Origin: Tubulanus polymorphus
Lineage: Eukaryota > Nemertea > Palaeonemertea > Tubulaniformes > Tubulanidae
Assembly (NCBI RefSeq): GCF_964204645.1
Contig: NC_134035.1
Location: 6,138,501-6,202,500, forward strand
Length of the DNA stretch: 64,000 nucleotides
Direction of reading: 5' to 3'
Position numbers and translations under genes: made by a program. Positions 13,645-26,200 of the stretch are shown here, in pieces. Each line of letters begins with the position of its first letter. Position 1 is the first letter of the stretch. The notes beneath the pieces were generated by a model. That model was not told where the DNA came from, did no database searches, and saw nothing but the letters and a program-made list of their open reading frames with translations.

Positions 13645-13898
13645 TAGTCAGTAACCTGTCTGTGGTTTTGTTTCACGATCGGATATTTTCACAAACCACG
13701 TTGGTATAAGCCCATCCGATTATAAAAAGCTTACCACCAACGATTAGGTAACCGTAACTAGCTCTTTCTATACTAGATGAGCTAGTTACGGTTACCTAAT
13801 CGTTGGTGGTAAGCTTTTTATAATCGGATGGGCTTATACCAACGTGGTTTGTGAAAATATCCGATCGTGAAACAAAACCACAGACAGGTTACTGACTA
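13645..13898. repeat. Perfect inverted repeat, two 119-bp arms and a 16-bp loop
   Basis: 13645-13763 and 13780-13898 are exact reverse complements of each other by direct comparison, separated by 16 bases. The arms carry the same sequence as the 99-bp element at 51480-51578 (outer end TAGTCAGTAACC). It reads as two copies of that element head to head. It lies about 330 bp upstream of the SAMM50 start codon, near its promoter. Confidence 0.9.
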
Positions 13899-14049
13899 GC
13901 TACTGTGCTGCCGTCCCTTCGGTTTTATTATTTTGTTCTTTTATCCTATCCACATTATTTTTACTTTATTGACTTCACACTCGAATGTTTTTTATTGTAA
14001 GATTTCAGAGTTCAATAATGTTCTATTCTATTATTCTATTCTTCCAAAA

Positions 14050-14228
14050 ATTAAAATGCATTGAATTGACTTCAGTTCCGATTCGGTGTCCGTTTGTTCC
14101 GACCGGATAGTTACGGTTCCGGATTGTTCCGATCGCGTTAAACTTCCGGGTTGTAAATGTGAAGATTTTGATTTGGCCTTCAAAAAATTTTAAAAACTTG
14201 AATTTGTGGACTAAAACCTATTGACACA
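14050..14228 (+). promoter_or_regulatory. SAMM50 5' region with ETS/NRF-2-like cores
   Basis: The last 180 bases before the SAMM50 ATG repeat the pentamer TTCCG several times. They include CTTCCGG at 14143-14149, whose complement CCGGAAG is the core bound by ETS/GABP (NRF-2) factors. In mammals such sites are frequent in promoters of nuclear genes for mitochondrial proteins. No TATA box is evident. The transcription start is not known, so part of this may be 5' UTR. Confidence 0.35.
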
Positions 14229-17200
14229 ATGGGTACTGTTCATGCAAAGGTAAAAATCCGTGATTAAGATTGGTTTGGGAATTGCGTTAGTGTTAAACTG
14301 AACCTAAAATGCGGCAAAAATAAATCAAGAAAGCACAAGTTAGGCTAAACTAAAACTGTGAGTGTGATTGTGAAGAAGTCGAAGAAGAAAAACTGAAAAG
14401 ACATTAGTCTTCTGAGACAAAGTCCGAACCCTCGATCCTCTCTTCTTCATTGCTCGATGGATTCTTAGCCACACTCTGATAATCGACTCCACTGGTCCAA
14501 GGAGGTTCCTACTCCTAGCTACCCCCTGCCCAACACCAACTGCAGGGGAGGGGGATTCCCAGTTGTCCTCTGCTAACTTACTCCAGGGCGGCTGATTCCC
14601 ATCCTCCCCGGCAGGGATTTAAACCTGATTGCATCAAGATTGCCACGATACAAAACCCCGCCAAACAAACCGAGTGCACAGCTATGCGCAGCTTATTAAT
14701 TAGACCTTGTCATAATTAGCCAATCAGATATTTTGTTTTATTTTAATCCAGATTTTGGTTCTTTTGGTTCTTCCGTGAAATTTACCTCAGCGATTATACA
14801 ACAAGCAATCTGATTGGTGCCGCAAGTTTTCGTGCAGTAAACTGTGCATGTTCCTGCGCACCCGGTCTAATGTGGCAGGATTTTGTGCTGTGGCTGAGTG
14901 TGACGATGCCATCAGGTTCGAGTTTGAATCCCTGCCGAGGGAGGATGGGGGATTCCATGCTGCCCTAAGCCAACCATCCTCCCACGGCAGGTAAATTTCA
15001 CGGAAGAACTAAAAATGGGAAATTCCGGGCTATAATGGGATATCTGATTGGTTAATAATGACATCTTCTAAGCTGCGCATGATCGGTCTAGTGTGGCAGG
15101 GTTTTGTACCGCGGCAATCTTGATGCCATCAGGTTCGAATCCCTGCTGGGGGAGGCTCTGTCTACCAACTGACTCCTGGGCGATTCTGCCAAGGCCCAAC
15201 TGACTCGGGATTCCTAGCTACCCTCTGCACTACACAGAGCTGGGCCTACCGGGTAATGTCCGTTTATCTCTTCTCCCAACATTGCGTATATGCCACATTT
15301 GAATGCAGCAATGTATCATATAGGCCTACTACAGAGACATCTCGTCCGTAGCCAGAACTAGAAATGTGAGATATAACTTGATGAATGGCTTTATTGTTTC
15401 AGTCTGTGAATCCCAGAAGTCAAACTTTCAGTGAAACTCCTCAAAGTCAAAGGAAAAATCGTGAAGTTGATCTGGACAAAATCCCGGTAAGTATTTTACT
15501 GAATTTCACCACAAATCCAGGAGACTGACAGAATTTATTGTTGATCAAAGGTTCTCTGAACTCCACCATTAGTCAGTAGAATGCAACGTAAAACCCACCT
15601 CCCTAGGTGGTGCTGAGCGGGGTTGCAGGGTTCATAGAGGTCCTTGAAAGTCACGGAATGGCCACTTAAATCCTAGAATCATGGTATCTGCTTCAACATG
15701 TCAATACATTTTGAAGCTTTTGGTCACATTTAATCTATTGTATAGGCCTACATTATATCAGATCTGGTCATTGTATTATTTGGTCTGGTACACTAGTCTG
15801 GGAAGAATGACAGTCAGTGGAGTACGGGGATCGTTTTAAGTGGTCATTTTAGTCCAGCCGAGGACCTGATTGATGGACAGTACTTATTATTTAACAGTTT
15901 GTACTATTCGAATCAGGTCATGGAATTGGGGTCAAAAAGGTCATTGAAAGTCACGGAATTAGACTGGTCAGGGAGACTATGAACTCTGGGGTTGTCAATA
16001 CTGTATATAAACAATTGACAGTTTCAAATTTTTTGATTTGATAGTAGCAGTATCAAGAAACTCCTCCATGTGCAGTGAACACTTGAATATCGTTCAATAT
16101 CACTTCAAATATTGAATGAAGTTTGATTTGATAAAGCAGATCATTTTATTGCGTACAACTACATGATGTATCTTAATATGATATAAGCATTATTTTCATG
16201 GGTAATAATCACTTTGAATTATTGACAAAAAGCATAAAAATCTGCTCATGCTAAGATGACAGGCATACTATCACAGTACTGTCATGTGTTGCCACTGCAT
16301 AGCTTCTCTGCATTTATTACAACTCCCTTGATAGATAACATTTATGAGTTTGTCGTAAAGAAGGTTTTCAAATAATTCATTTTAACAATTTTAATCTGAT
16401 AACATTGTGTTTAGGCGGCATAAAAATTGACGTGTAATATAAAATCAGCGGTAGTAAATTTCAAGCCGTTTTTTCTTTGTTACGAGGCGGACTGCAGCAT
16501 TTACGGTAAACCGACCTTAAACAAACGTATAGTAAAATGATCGAAACTATCGTAATCAAAGCGAACAACAAAATTACATCGATGAGTAATAATTGAAAGA
16601 GATACAAATCTTTAGATGGCGGCTGAATATGTTTAAATCCGTGTTTTAGGACTCCGTCTAGAATCTTCCCGGCTCGTACAGATGCGAACTCTTTACTGCG
16701 ATAAATCAGCGACGATTTGTGAATGTTTTTACGATACGTTGGGTTCGTGATCACCTCTTCGATCGCGGCGATCAATTCCTCGGTTGTCACGCTCGTGATT
16801 TTGACCCCCAAACCGTAACCGCGTCGCTCGATTTTCTGCGCGTTAGCCGGCTGATCTCCGTAGAAGGGTATCCCTAAAACTGGGACGCCGCCGTACAGAG
16901 TCTCGTGAAGTCCGGCGTTGCCGCAATGAGTTATAAACAATCTGGTATTGCGATGAGCGAGAATGTCTCTTTGCGGTAACCAGTTGACGATATGGACGTT
17001 TTTCGGCACGTTTTTCATTTTCTGTTTGAATTTGAACACGAACGTGTATCGGGGCAGAGCTCGCATCGCCTCGACTACTTTATTGACGTACTCCTCGGCG
17101 AGGAACGATACAGTTCCGCCGAACGAGACTAAAACTAGCGACTGATTCGCGCTATCGGCGATGGTTTTAAACTCACCGGTCAGCGGTTGAGTCGGCCGCA

Positions 17201-20200
17201 CGGATAATCCGCCCACGTGGAACACGTGAGGCATCGACGGAACCGGCACGTCCAATAATTCGTCGACGTCGATCAGCCACAACTTCGAGTCGCCCTGTAA
17301 CCGTTGGTAACTCGGGCACGGTGTTTGTCGACAGTATTTCTCGTATCGCGAACTCGGATCGGTTACCCAGGAAACCAAACCGTAGCCGAGCGTCGCGAAC
17401 AATGTATTAATGACGCGACCTCTAAAATCTAACGCTTCGACGTCTGCGTGTATTTTGATGGACGGCACCGCGAGCGTCGGTACAATCTGATCCGGCATGA
17501 CTAACGTCGTCACCGTGCCGTACGGTATTTTCAATTTGTCGAACAAAATATACGAACACTGCATGAAGAATATTCCGTCGGCTAAACCGAAATCGAATCG
17601 ACGCGACAGCAACGTCTCGAACAGAACTCGATCGCCGAGCAACGTCTCGCAAACCGGTCGAAACACGTCGACGGCGAATCGGATTTCGCTTAACGGATTA
17701 GTCGCCTCTAGCGACAGCGTCAGGAAGTCGCGTTGTTTTTGTCCGTCGGTCTCGTAGAGGTACATGTCGTCGGGCGCCTCGTACCAAATCACGTCGACGC
17801 TCGTCCCGGCGAGTATCGGAGAATCTCGTACCGTCGTCGGGGCGATGAACGATACGTCGTGTCCGTACCGTTTGACCAGCTCGTCGCCGATGACGATTAA
17901 TTGTTGCATGTGACTGGTGGCAGGTGGCGCTATCAACGCGACTTTAGCGGAGTGGATACCACCCAAAGTCATCGCCATGACAACTGCGACGACCGCTTTC
18001 ATCTGAAATGTTATTTTTTAAACGAAATAAAAATTCTGATTTCTTTGAACGTCGGTCAAACTTACGTTTAAGTCGTGGGATACAACAAGTTTATACATTT
18101 TACGTGAACTATGAGTCGTACGTGAGGTGGATCTCTTTGTTGGAAACTACGACTTATAGACAGACTTTGAATCAAGGGAAAAACAGGATTTTGATGATTA
18201 AACGATTTTAAGGTGACAACAACTTAGATGAGTTTGACTGTAATAGACTGATTAACAATTCCACGAGTCATAAAATGAGCCCTTGATCAGTCGGTATACA
18301 TACCTTGTTTTAGGTTCCCCAATTTGAACTACTCTGTGCTGTTATATATGCCGTAATGGTAATCATAAACATGTCTACAGTTAATGAATAATGGGGTTTG
18401 GTGTCTAGGTCTAATAATAGTCCAATTTTATAATCTAACCTTTTTCTGTATACCGGTAGTCGTATATACAAAGTCCAATAGTCTCGGAGCGAGCGTATGT
18501 TTTCTGAACAGTTCTTCAATTCATATACTCTAATGCTGTACACCACAATAGACTAATGTATTGAAATACCATGAGATGATTTTTAATACTGTCTGAGGGG
18601 AGCAGAGGGAGTATAGTGGAACGGCACGTGTTAGTTTTTCAGTCTGTTGTGTTTGTAACAGCTGTCATTGCGAAGTTGCCATTATCACCTATTTCAAAAC
18701 GATAAAGCCTCCAATGATCCGTCAAATTTCCATAGTCTTTACCTTTAAGTAGTAAGCAATACTTTCAGGGACTGAGCACATACCTCCCGTATTACGATGT
18801 ACTGAATTCTTCAATGGATTGTCTTAATTATAGCCTACATGTATCTATCTACCTTTGACACATCGTCAGTTCAAAAACTGGCTCAGACAGAATGAAGATG
18901 GCTGACTGGTAGCCATTGATGTTCATCGAAATCAGCACTTTTTACTCATTTTTAGCCCACATGGGACTTTAGTCCCAGCGGGCTATTGCGTTCACTTTTC
19001 GTCCGTATGTCCGTAGACAGAATTATTATTCCCAGTTATTTTGGGAAGTTTTGAAGACGCTTCAAGGTAACGTCTTGATATTTGGGTTACACATGTATCT
19101 ACCCTAGACACATATTCAGCCCAAAAACTGCCCCTGTCAGAATCAAGATGGCCGACTGGCAGCCATTGTTGTTCGCCAAAATCAGCACTTTTTACACATT
19201 TTTGAAATTTTTGAGGGAAATTTTGAAGACGCTTTGATCAATTACCTTGATCTTTCGGATATATGTGAATCCCCCCAGGGCCCATCAACATAACAAAAAT
19301 TGGGTCGATCAGACTCAAGGTGGCCGTCCTATGACCTTTTTAGTGCCAAAAAATGTTAATTTTGGCCCAAATTCTGAATCCTGTAGCTTCCTACTGGTTT
19401 ATCATTTCTCATTGCAATTTGTGATGGGTATTCTTTGGAAAGGGATGTTTTATACCTGAGACAGGTATTTTTCATCAGCCAATTATGACGCAATTGGCGG
19501 CCATCTTTGTGTCACCAGTACTCATTCGTAAGTGGGAAAACGTTTTTCCACATTATATTGATACCTAAGCATATTTTGATACCACAATCAATTAGAAAGT
19601 TGTAGCTCATAACGTGTTCTATGATTGTGGTGAGTTTCAAGGTAATTGGATTTCATATATGGCCACCAGGGGGCGTTGAATAATACAATATCTTAGCATT
19701 TCTTTATTATATTCGTACCTATGCATATTTTGTAACCACAATCAATTGGAAAGTTGTAGCTCATGACATCATCTATGATTGTTGCGAGTTTTAAGGACAT
19801 AAGCTTTTCTATATGGTCACCAGGGGGCGTTGAATAGTAGAATAACTTAGTATTTTTCTTATTATATTGGTACCTAGGCATATTTTGTTACCATGATCAA
19901 TTGCAAAGTTGTAGTTCATGACATGTTCTATGATTGTGGTGAGTTTCGAGGTCGTTGGGTTTTGAATGTGGTCACCAGGGGGCGTTGAATAGTAGAATGA
20001 CTTAGTATTTCCATATTAAATTGGTAACGAGGCATATTTTGTTATCACAATCAATTACAAAATCGTAGCTGCTGACATGTTCTATGATTGTGGTGAGTTT
20101 CAAGGTCATTGGTTTTTGTAAATGGTCACCAGGGGGCGTTGAATGTTGAAATTGTTAGATTGTTGAGCATTTGAAACCACTTCCCAAATGGGCATGGTGT

Positions 20201-23200
20201 CCCTGGACCCCTAGTATAAGTTTTCAAGGGAAATTTCGGAGACACTTTAATCAATTGGGTACCCGCAAAACCAACTGTCCGGCCAGATAGATGAGCAGTA
20301 GGTTGTCTGTTGTTAAAATAAGTTCTTTTTCGATTAACTTTGAAACTGGGTTTTTAGACTCCCAAATCCATATAATCACAGTACCCACCAAATAGCCTAT
20401 ACAATACTGTCTTCATTCTTCTACTCGGATATTGTTTTAGTTTTCATTAATAATTGATTCATTTAAAAGAAAAGTTCATTCAGTTTTAATTGAAATGTAG
20501 AAGAAATCGAACGCGGACGCCCGACTATCTACTTAGCAACACCTGGTGACCTGCGCGCCTGCCATATGTGGAATCCTTGATTGCCACAGTAGCACTGCGG
20601 GTACACCATTATCCTGATCTTTCATGTACCGGTAGGCCTATTCCTATAATCATTAGAAAATCAGACCTAACAAGGCCTTCATCTTTAGTCTGAATTCTCA
20701 AAGGTCTCACGTTTCTTATGGTTTGCCAGAGGAGGGTCAGCTCTTTTAACGGATCAAACGGATTTTGTATGATTGGGTTATTGCGCAATCAGTGCCCATC
20801 TCAATCTCGACATCAGTCCTCGTTGAAAAACAGCCGCACCCCAGGAGATCCTCATCAAATTGCAACAACACAATATATTTCTATCTTCTTCGGAAAATAT
20901 CAATACATCTATTTTCAAATCTCTAAAAACACATCAAATATGGCTCAATGTATTTAACAGTATATTCAGTATAAAATATGTGATGATGTAATGTCCAACT
21001 AGCATCGTTCCATCCATTCCATACGTCATTCGATTCCATCCTGAGAGAGTATTCCAAACACACATAGTCTATTTTAGATCTCCAATAATTAAGGGTTAGT
21101 TTATCTTCACAACCACAGCAATATGATGAATAATCCTCAATCATCTTTTCTATGAGCATAGTAAGTATGGTGCAGTACAAATGTTTTTTATATCATAAAA
21201 TGCCTATAAAACCACGCTGCTATTTACATATTTGACTATTCGACATTAAATATTATCTCGGTCAAACTTTAAATCCCATTTTTCTCATACATTCTTTATG
21301 CGCTTCTATTTCGGGTGAACAGTTCTCTTCTCCTTTTTCCATGATGCAGGCGTCTCTTGGTTTCCTCGTTTCGGGACACGCGCAGCATGGTTTACATTTC
21401 GGTTTCGCGCTCTCTCCTCCGGTTTCTGCTGCTGCTGCAGCCTTAGTTTCAGCCTGAACTAAACTCATTTTATCACTGGATTGATGTATTTCTAAAGCAG
21501 GAAACTTTATGAACTTTATCGTGAAAAATAATTTTCTAAGTTGTATAATGTTCCTTGACCTTGAATTTATGGGGTAAAGAGTAAAACACGGATTTGAACT
21601 GGCATTGGAAAACGCGGAATCGGATTTGGACTAGGACTGCATTGTATTTCAGCATGTTGCAAGCCATACGTTTTCTGTCGTAGAAATTAAAACAACTCAT
21701 TGCTATTGATGATAATAGTAATGTTGATATTATTGTCATCGTTACAATTTATGATATTTTATTTACATAATAATTTACAACGTTCAAATCAAATCCAAAT
21801 CCAACTAATCTATATAAAACATATTACACACTTCGGTTTAAACAACTAATTCATCGCACCTGGTAACGTGGGTTTATAAGGGACAAATGAATAAACACCC
21901 AGGACCCAGTTCCACAGTTGTGAGTTAAGATTTAACTCAGAGTTAGCTCATTAAAAATAAATTTATTTTAACTCAAGAGTTAACTCTTAACCCATGACTG
22001 TAGAACTGGATCCGGGGATCAGTTGCTCAGAAGTTGGTTACAGTTATTATTGTTAACCAGTGGATAAATGCCATACTTTCGCGTCGTAACCATGAAGTTT
22101 GTCGAGTGGTTTACTAGCTCTAAGCAACTTTTGGGCAACCGGCCCCAGATTTTGCCAAACACGCAAATGAATCAAAAAACACATCATCATAATACATGTG
22201 AGTTGATCCCAGAAACTGTGAACATAAATCACTGGCCCGGACCTTGAGTTCTAGTCTTGTCGTATGCCACATTTACTGTATTATACATGATCACTGGTCC
22301 CAACTAATACCAACTTCTAGTCCTGACCACTGGTCTGGACTGAGCTCTAGTCCAATTGTTTTCCGAGTATATTGTGTCGATACTGATGTTTATTCGACGT
22401 GCTCAGTTTTTGGCGAACGTTTGTTTTTAATCTTAGACCAAATTGTTGCCGTTACTCTGACGACAGTCCGATGCAAGGCGAATATAAGAATCTGCAGAAC
22501 GAACAATAAACTGCCGAAAATATCGAACATCAGGAATTGAGCTGTCGACATGTAGTTAGTGGATGTTTTCAGATGTTGATCCCCGTATTTCATCACGTGA
22601 TCAATCCAATACGCGGCTTGGTCACGAGGATGAGGTCTCGATTTAAAGATGGCCGACGCCTTGCCGATATTTCTGGTGAAGTTGCTGTTGTTGAGCAGTT
22701 CATGTATCGCCGATTGGAGGTCGTCGGACGTGAATTTCTCGGTGTCGAGTTTTAATCCGTAACCCTTGACGACGACGCGCTCGGCGTTGTACATCTGATC
22801 CCCGAATAGCGGTAAGCCTAACATCGGAACGCCGTGATACAGAGCCTCGCTCTGACCGTTATTGCCGCAGTGAGTTATGAACAGACGTACGTTCCGGTGC
22901 GCGAGTACGTCATTCTGCGGTATCCAGTCGACTATTTTAACGTTCGACGGTATCGTTACGTTACCGGGGATACGATACACGAGGCGCATCAGTATTTTCT
23001 GTCCGATTCGCGAGAACGCGTGCATCAACTTCTGCGTGAACGTTTCCGACACGTGCGCCATCATCGAACTGTGCGTGACGACGATGGCGCCGGCGTCCGC
23101 GGCTGAGTCGAGGAAGTCTTCTAGTTCGGTCGGCAGCGGTTTCGGCGCCGCGGCGGATATGCCGCCGATGTAGATGACGTTCGGTTGCGAGGGCCGCGCG

Positions 23201-26200
23201 CAGTCTAACAGATTGTCTTTATTGATCAACCACAGTTTCGACTGCTCGGCGATCTCGTACAGCGAGCCGTGCGGCTCGTCGGCGACGAAACCGAGAAACT
23301 TTTTCTCGTCGAGGAAAATGTGCGGCACGAAATTCTCGAAAAACAAACTGTACAAAAATTGTCGCATGCGATTAGCGAACGTGTTTGATTGTTCGGTGAT
23401 CGAACACGGCCACGGCGTAACGAGGGGGTGGGTCTTTGTTATGTACGGGTAGATAACAGTCGACATACTGACGAACGACACGTTCAGTTTATACGGAATC
23501 AGGTGATTGCAGAAATACAAACCTTCGACGATCGCCATATCGAATCTGTAACCGGCGAGCGTCCGCATCAGCGAATCGTCGCGAAGTATCGTCAGGCAAT
23601 CGTGTTCGATTCTCGGTTTCATGACGCGCGCCACGACGGCGTCCGTCCCGCCTCCCGCGATCATCACCTCCGATAGATCGCGTTCGTAATTGTCGATCAT
23701 TTCGATGGATTTCGCGTCGGACGAAGCATAGCTGATCACTTTCACGCCGGAGTCTCGTAACTGTGGAGGTTTCTTGGCGTTTTCGTCCATCAGAATGAAC
23801 ACGTCGTGTCCGATGTCGATGAGACCGCGCGCGACTCCGCCCGATTCGGATAGATGTCCGCCCATTTGCATCGTCACTATGACGACGCGTTCTGCGTGTC
23901 CGGCGACTATCAGCAGACTGATTATTATCGCCAAATTCATTTTTAGAAATCTTTTTCTTTGATAGGCAGAAAAAAGTCGTAGTTTTACTTTTCTATGAAT
24001 TAGGAGTTTATTTCGAGTTTCTCCGGCCAGATTGATTCATTACACTCCAATTTTTCCTATTGTTTTACTATATGCTTAATTATATTTATCAATTTTGTAT
24101 TTTTATATTCAGCGCATAAATTATTACTAGTTATGCGCAATATAACGAATAAATTATTATTGTTATTATTGCTATTGTAATTATCATTATTCTCTCTAAA
24201 CTCTAATAACGACACGATAAATGATTTAACGACGCGTTAGGAGTTTTGAGCAACCAGCCCTAGTTGTTCAATTCCTTCTTCGTTTCTAGAAACTGCTAGT
24301 TTTTCTTTTCATGAAATTTTTCATCACGTTAAGTCGATGTTTTTGTGGCTCAAAATCGTCGGGGAAACGCACCAAATCTTTAGCCTAAATTTATTCTCAA
24401 TTCTCCAGTAGTCTCTACGAATAATTCATCATCGCGTTAAAATCTGATTCTTGAGATTCCGTTTCTCTACAAAATAAGTTTAATGATAAAAACCCCGCGA
24501 ACACAAATAGGCCTACTCAACACAGTTGCATCAGTATTTTTAGTAAAGAAATAAACTTATGTAATGATATAATAATGTTGAAGAAAATGTTCAATGTTTT
24601 GTATCTAATTTACAGCGAAACGAAATAGATTTAGAATAAAAACCGTTTCTGCAACAAGTTAATTATTGTAAACGTCAAATATTTCAATAACAAACAGAAA
24701 AAAAACCATTGAATTAATTGAAAACATTGTAAATGTTTCCAGTTATAAGTAACTGTCTAATTCAATTGAAGAAAATACCCACATTATTGAAGAAAAACTA
24801 AGAAGGTATTTGAACTCAATTCTTTAATGTGTCATTTTCAAAAAAAGATTGAGCAATATAGAGCCTCCTTTAATTATCTACTGCTCTCTGGAAATAAGTC
24901 TGTTTTTCGAAAATTGCTCGTAGTTCTCGAGTTCAAAAGTCAAAGTCTTCTTAAGTTTGTCTTTAATATTGCGTGGTTTTTTCTTCAGTTCTAATACCTG
25001 TTCTATAGAACTTGGCCACAAATTGTTTTACCGTGTCATGCATGTCCTGTCTGGTGGATCCGATCCTGATAACGCACTGCTGTCGTTTAGTGATTGTTTA
25101 TATACCCGCGCTCTCTAACTATTATCTTTTATGTAACGCACATTTTTCATTGGTTGAAAGTTGCGCACGCTATCTAATCAGATAGCTAGAGCACTTCTCT
25201 TGTGCGTGCAGGCTGTTTGAAAACAAAGCGTTACGCTGGTTACCGTAACTGAATAGATTATCTAAATGGTCATCATTGTTGCGTGCGAGGATCTTTTCAA
25301 TAATTCATCGAAAACAGAAGTTTTTTTCAAATTATTGTTTCCAGAATAAATGATTATGCGATGAATTGAAATGAGACAATTTTTTTATCGGGTCTTGATG
25401 AATGATAAAAGAGTCGTAACGTTATAATAAAATATGTACTCTTCATTTATAAAAAAAAAGGTAGCTTATGTCAGGGATTATTTTTTTTCAAAAATAAGTT
25501 GTGGACGTTTGCCAAAAGTGTTGCTGATAATTGAAAAATTGATGACTCTATGATATATATGTTGTTAACAAGGTTCAAATTTGACACATTTTCAAGTTTT
25601 TCGTTCTGTCTCGGTAAGTGACCTCTACAGCTACATTCTGAAGCTCACCGCAGCTCGGACTATCAAACCGTACATCCTCTTTTTATCCAATGTCTGGACT
25701 TTAAGTCCTTGTGCTGTTTGTTCTATTTCAGAAATGAACGTTGAAGGTTATGATATCAATAAGTGAAATTCAGAACAGTTTTTTTCGAAAAGTATAAGCA
25801 AACATTCGTTCTAAGTACAGGTTTCTATTCTTAGTTTGTAATGAGTATTTATAGGTTTTTATCAAATGTAATTGTCTCGCGGAAAGACTGATGGTCTAGG
25901 ATGCAATGCACAGGAGACATCTAGCCATTGTGTAGTCTACTTTTTTCAAGTGTCTCTATTGACCGCTGTTTAGAGGTCGTGGCAATCTTATAATGATATG
26001 ATCAAGTGGTTTGAATTTTAGAGGTCGTAGCAATGTCAAAACAGTCTGCTCGTTCGAAATTCAGGTATTTTTTATCCCACGATTAAAAATGATTATTAAA
26101 ACGATGTCTGAATTATTTAGAGGTCGTCGCAATGTCAAACGTGAACGGGTTTTATGGAGTTTACATTGGTTAGATTAGAATCTACAATATTATGATATTC

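Noticed and set aside
15080-15262. A functional tRNA gene (B box at 15132)
   Set aside because: No cloverleaf could be drawn, and related copies with decayed B boxes are adjacent; a tRNA-derived SINE fits better.
17422-17757. Extra frames on both strands inside the UGT genes (also 22834-23676)
   Set aside because: Shadow frames of GC-rich UGT coding sequence; no domain of their own.
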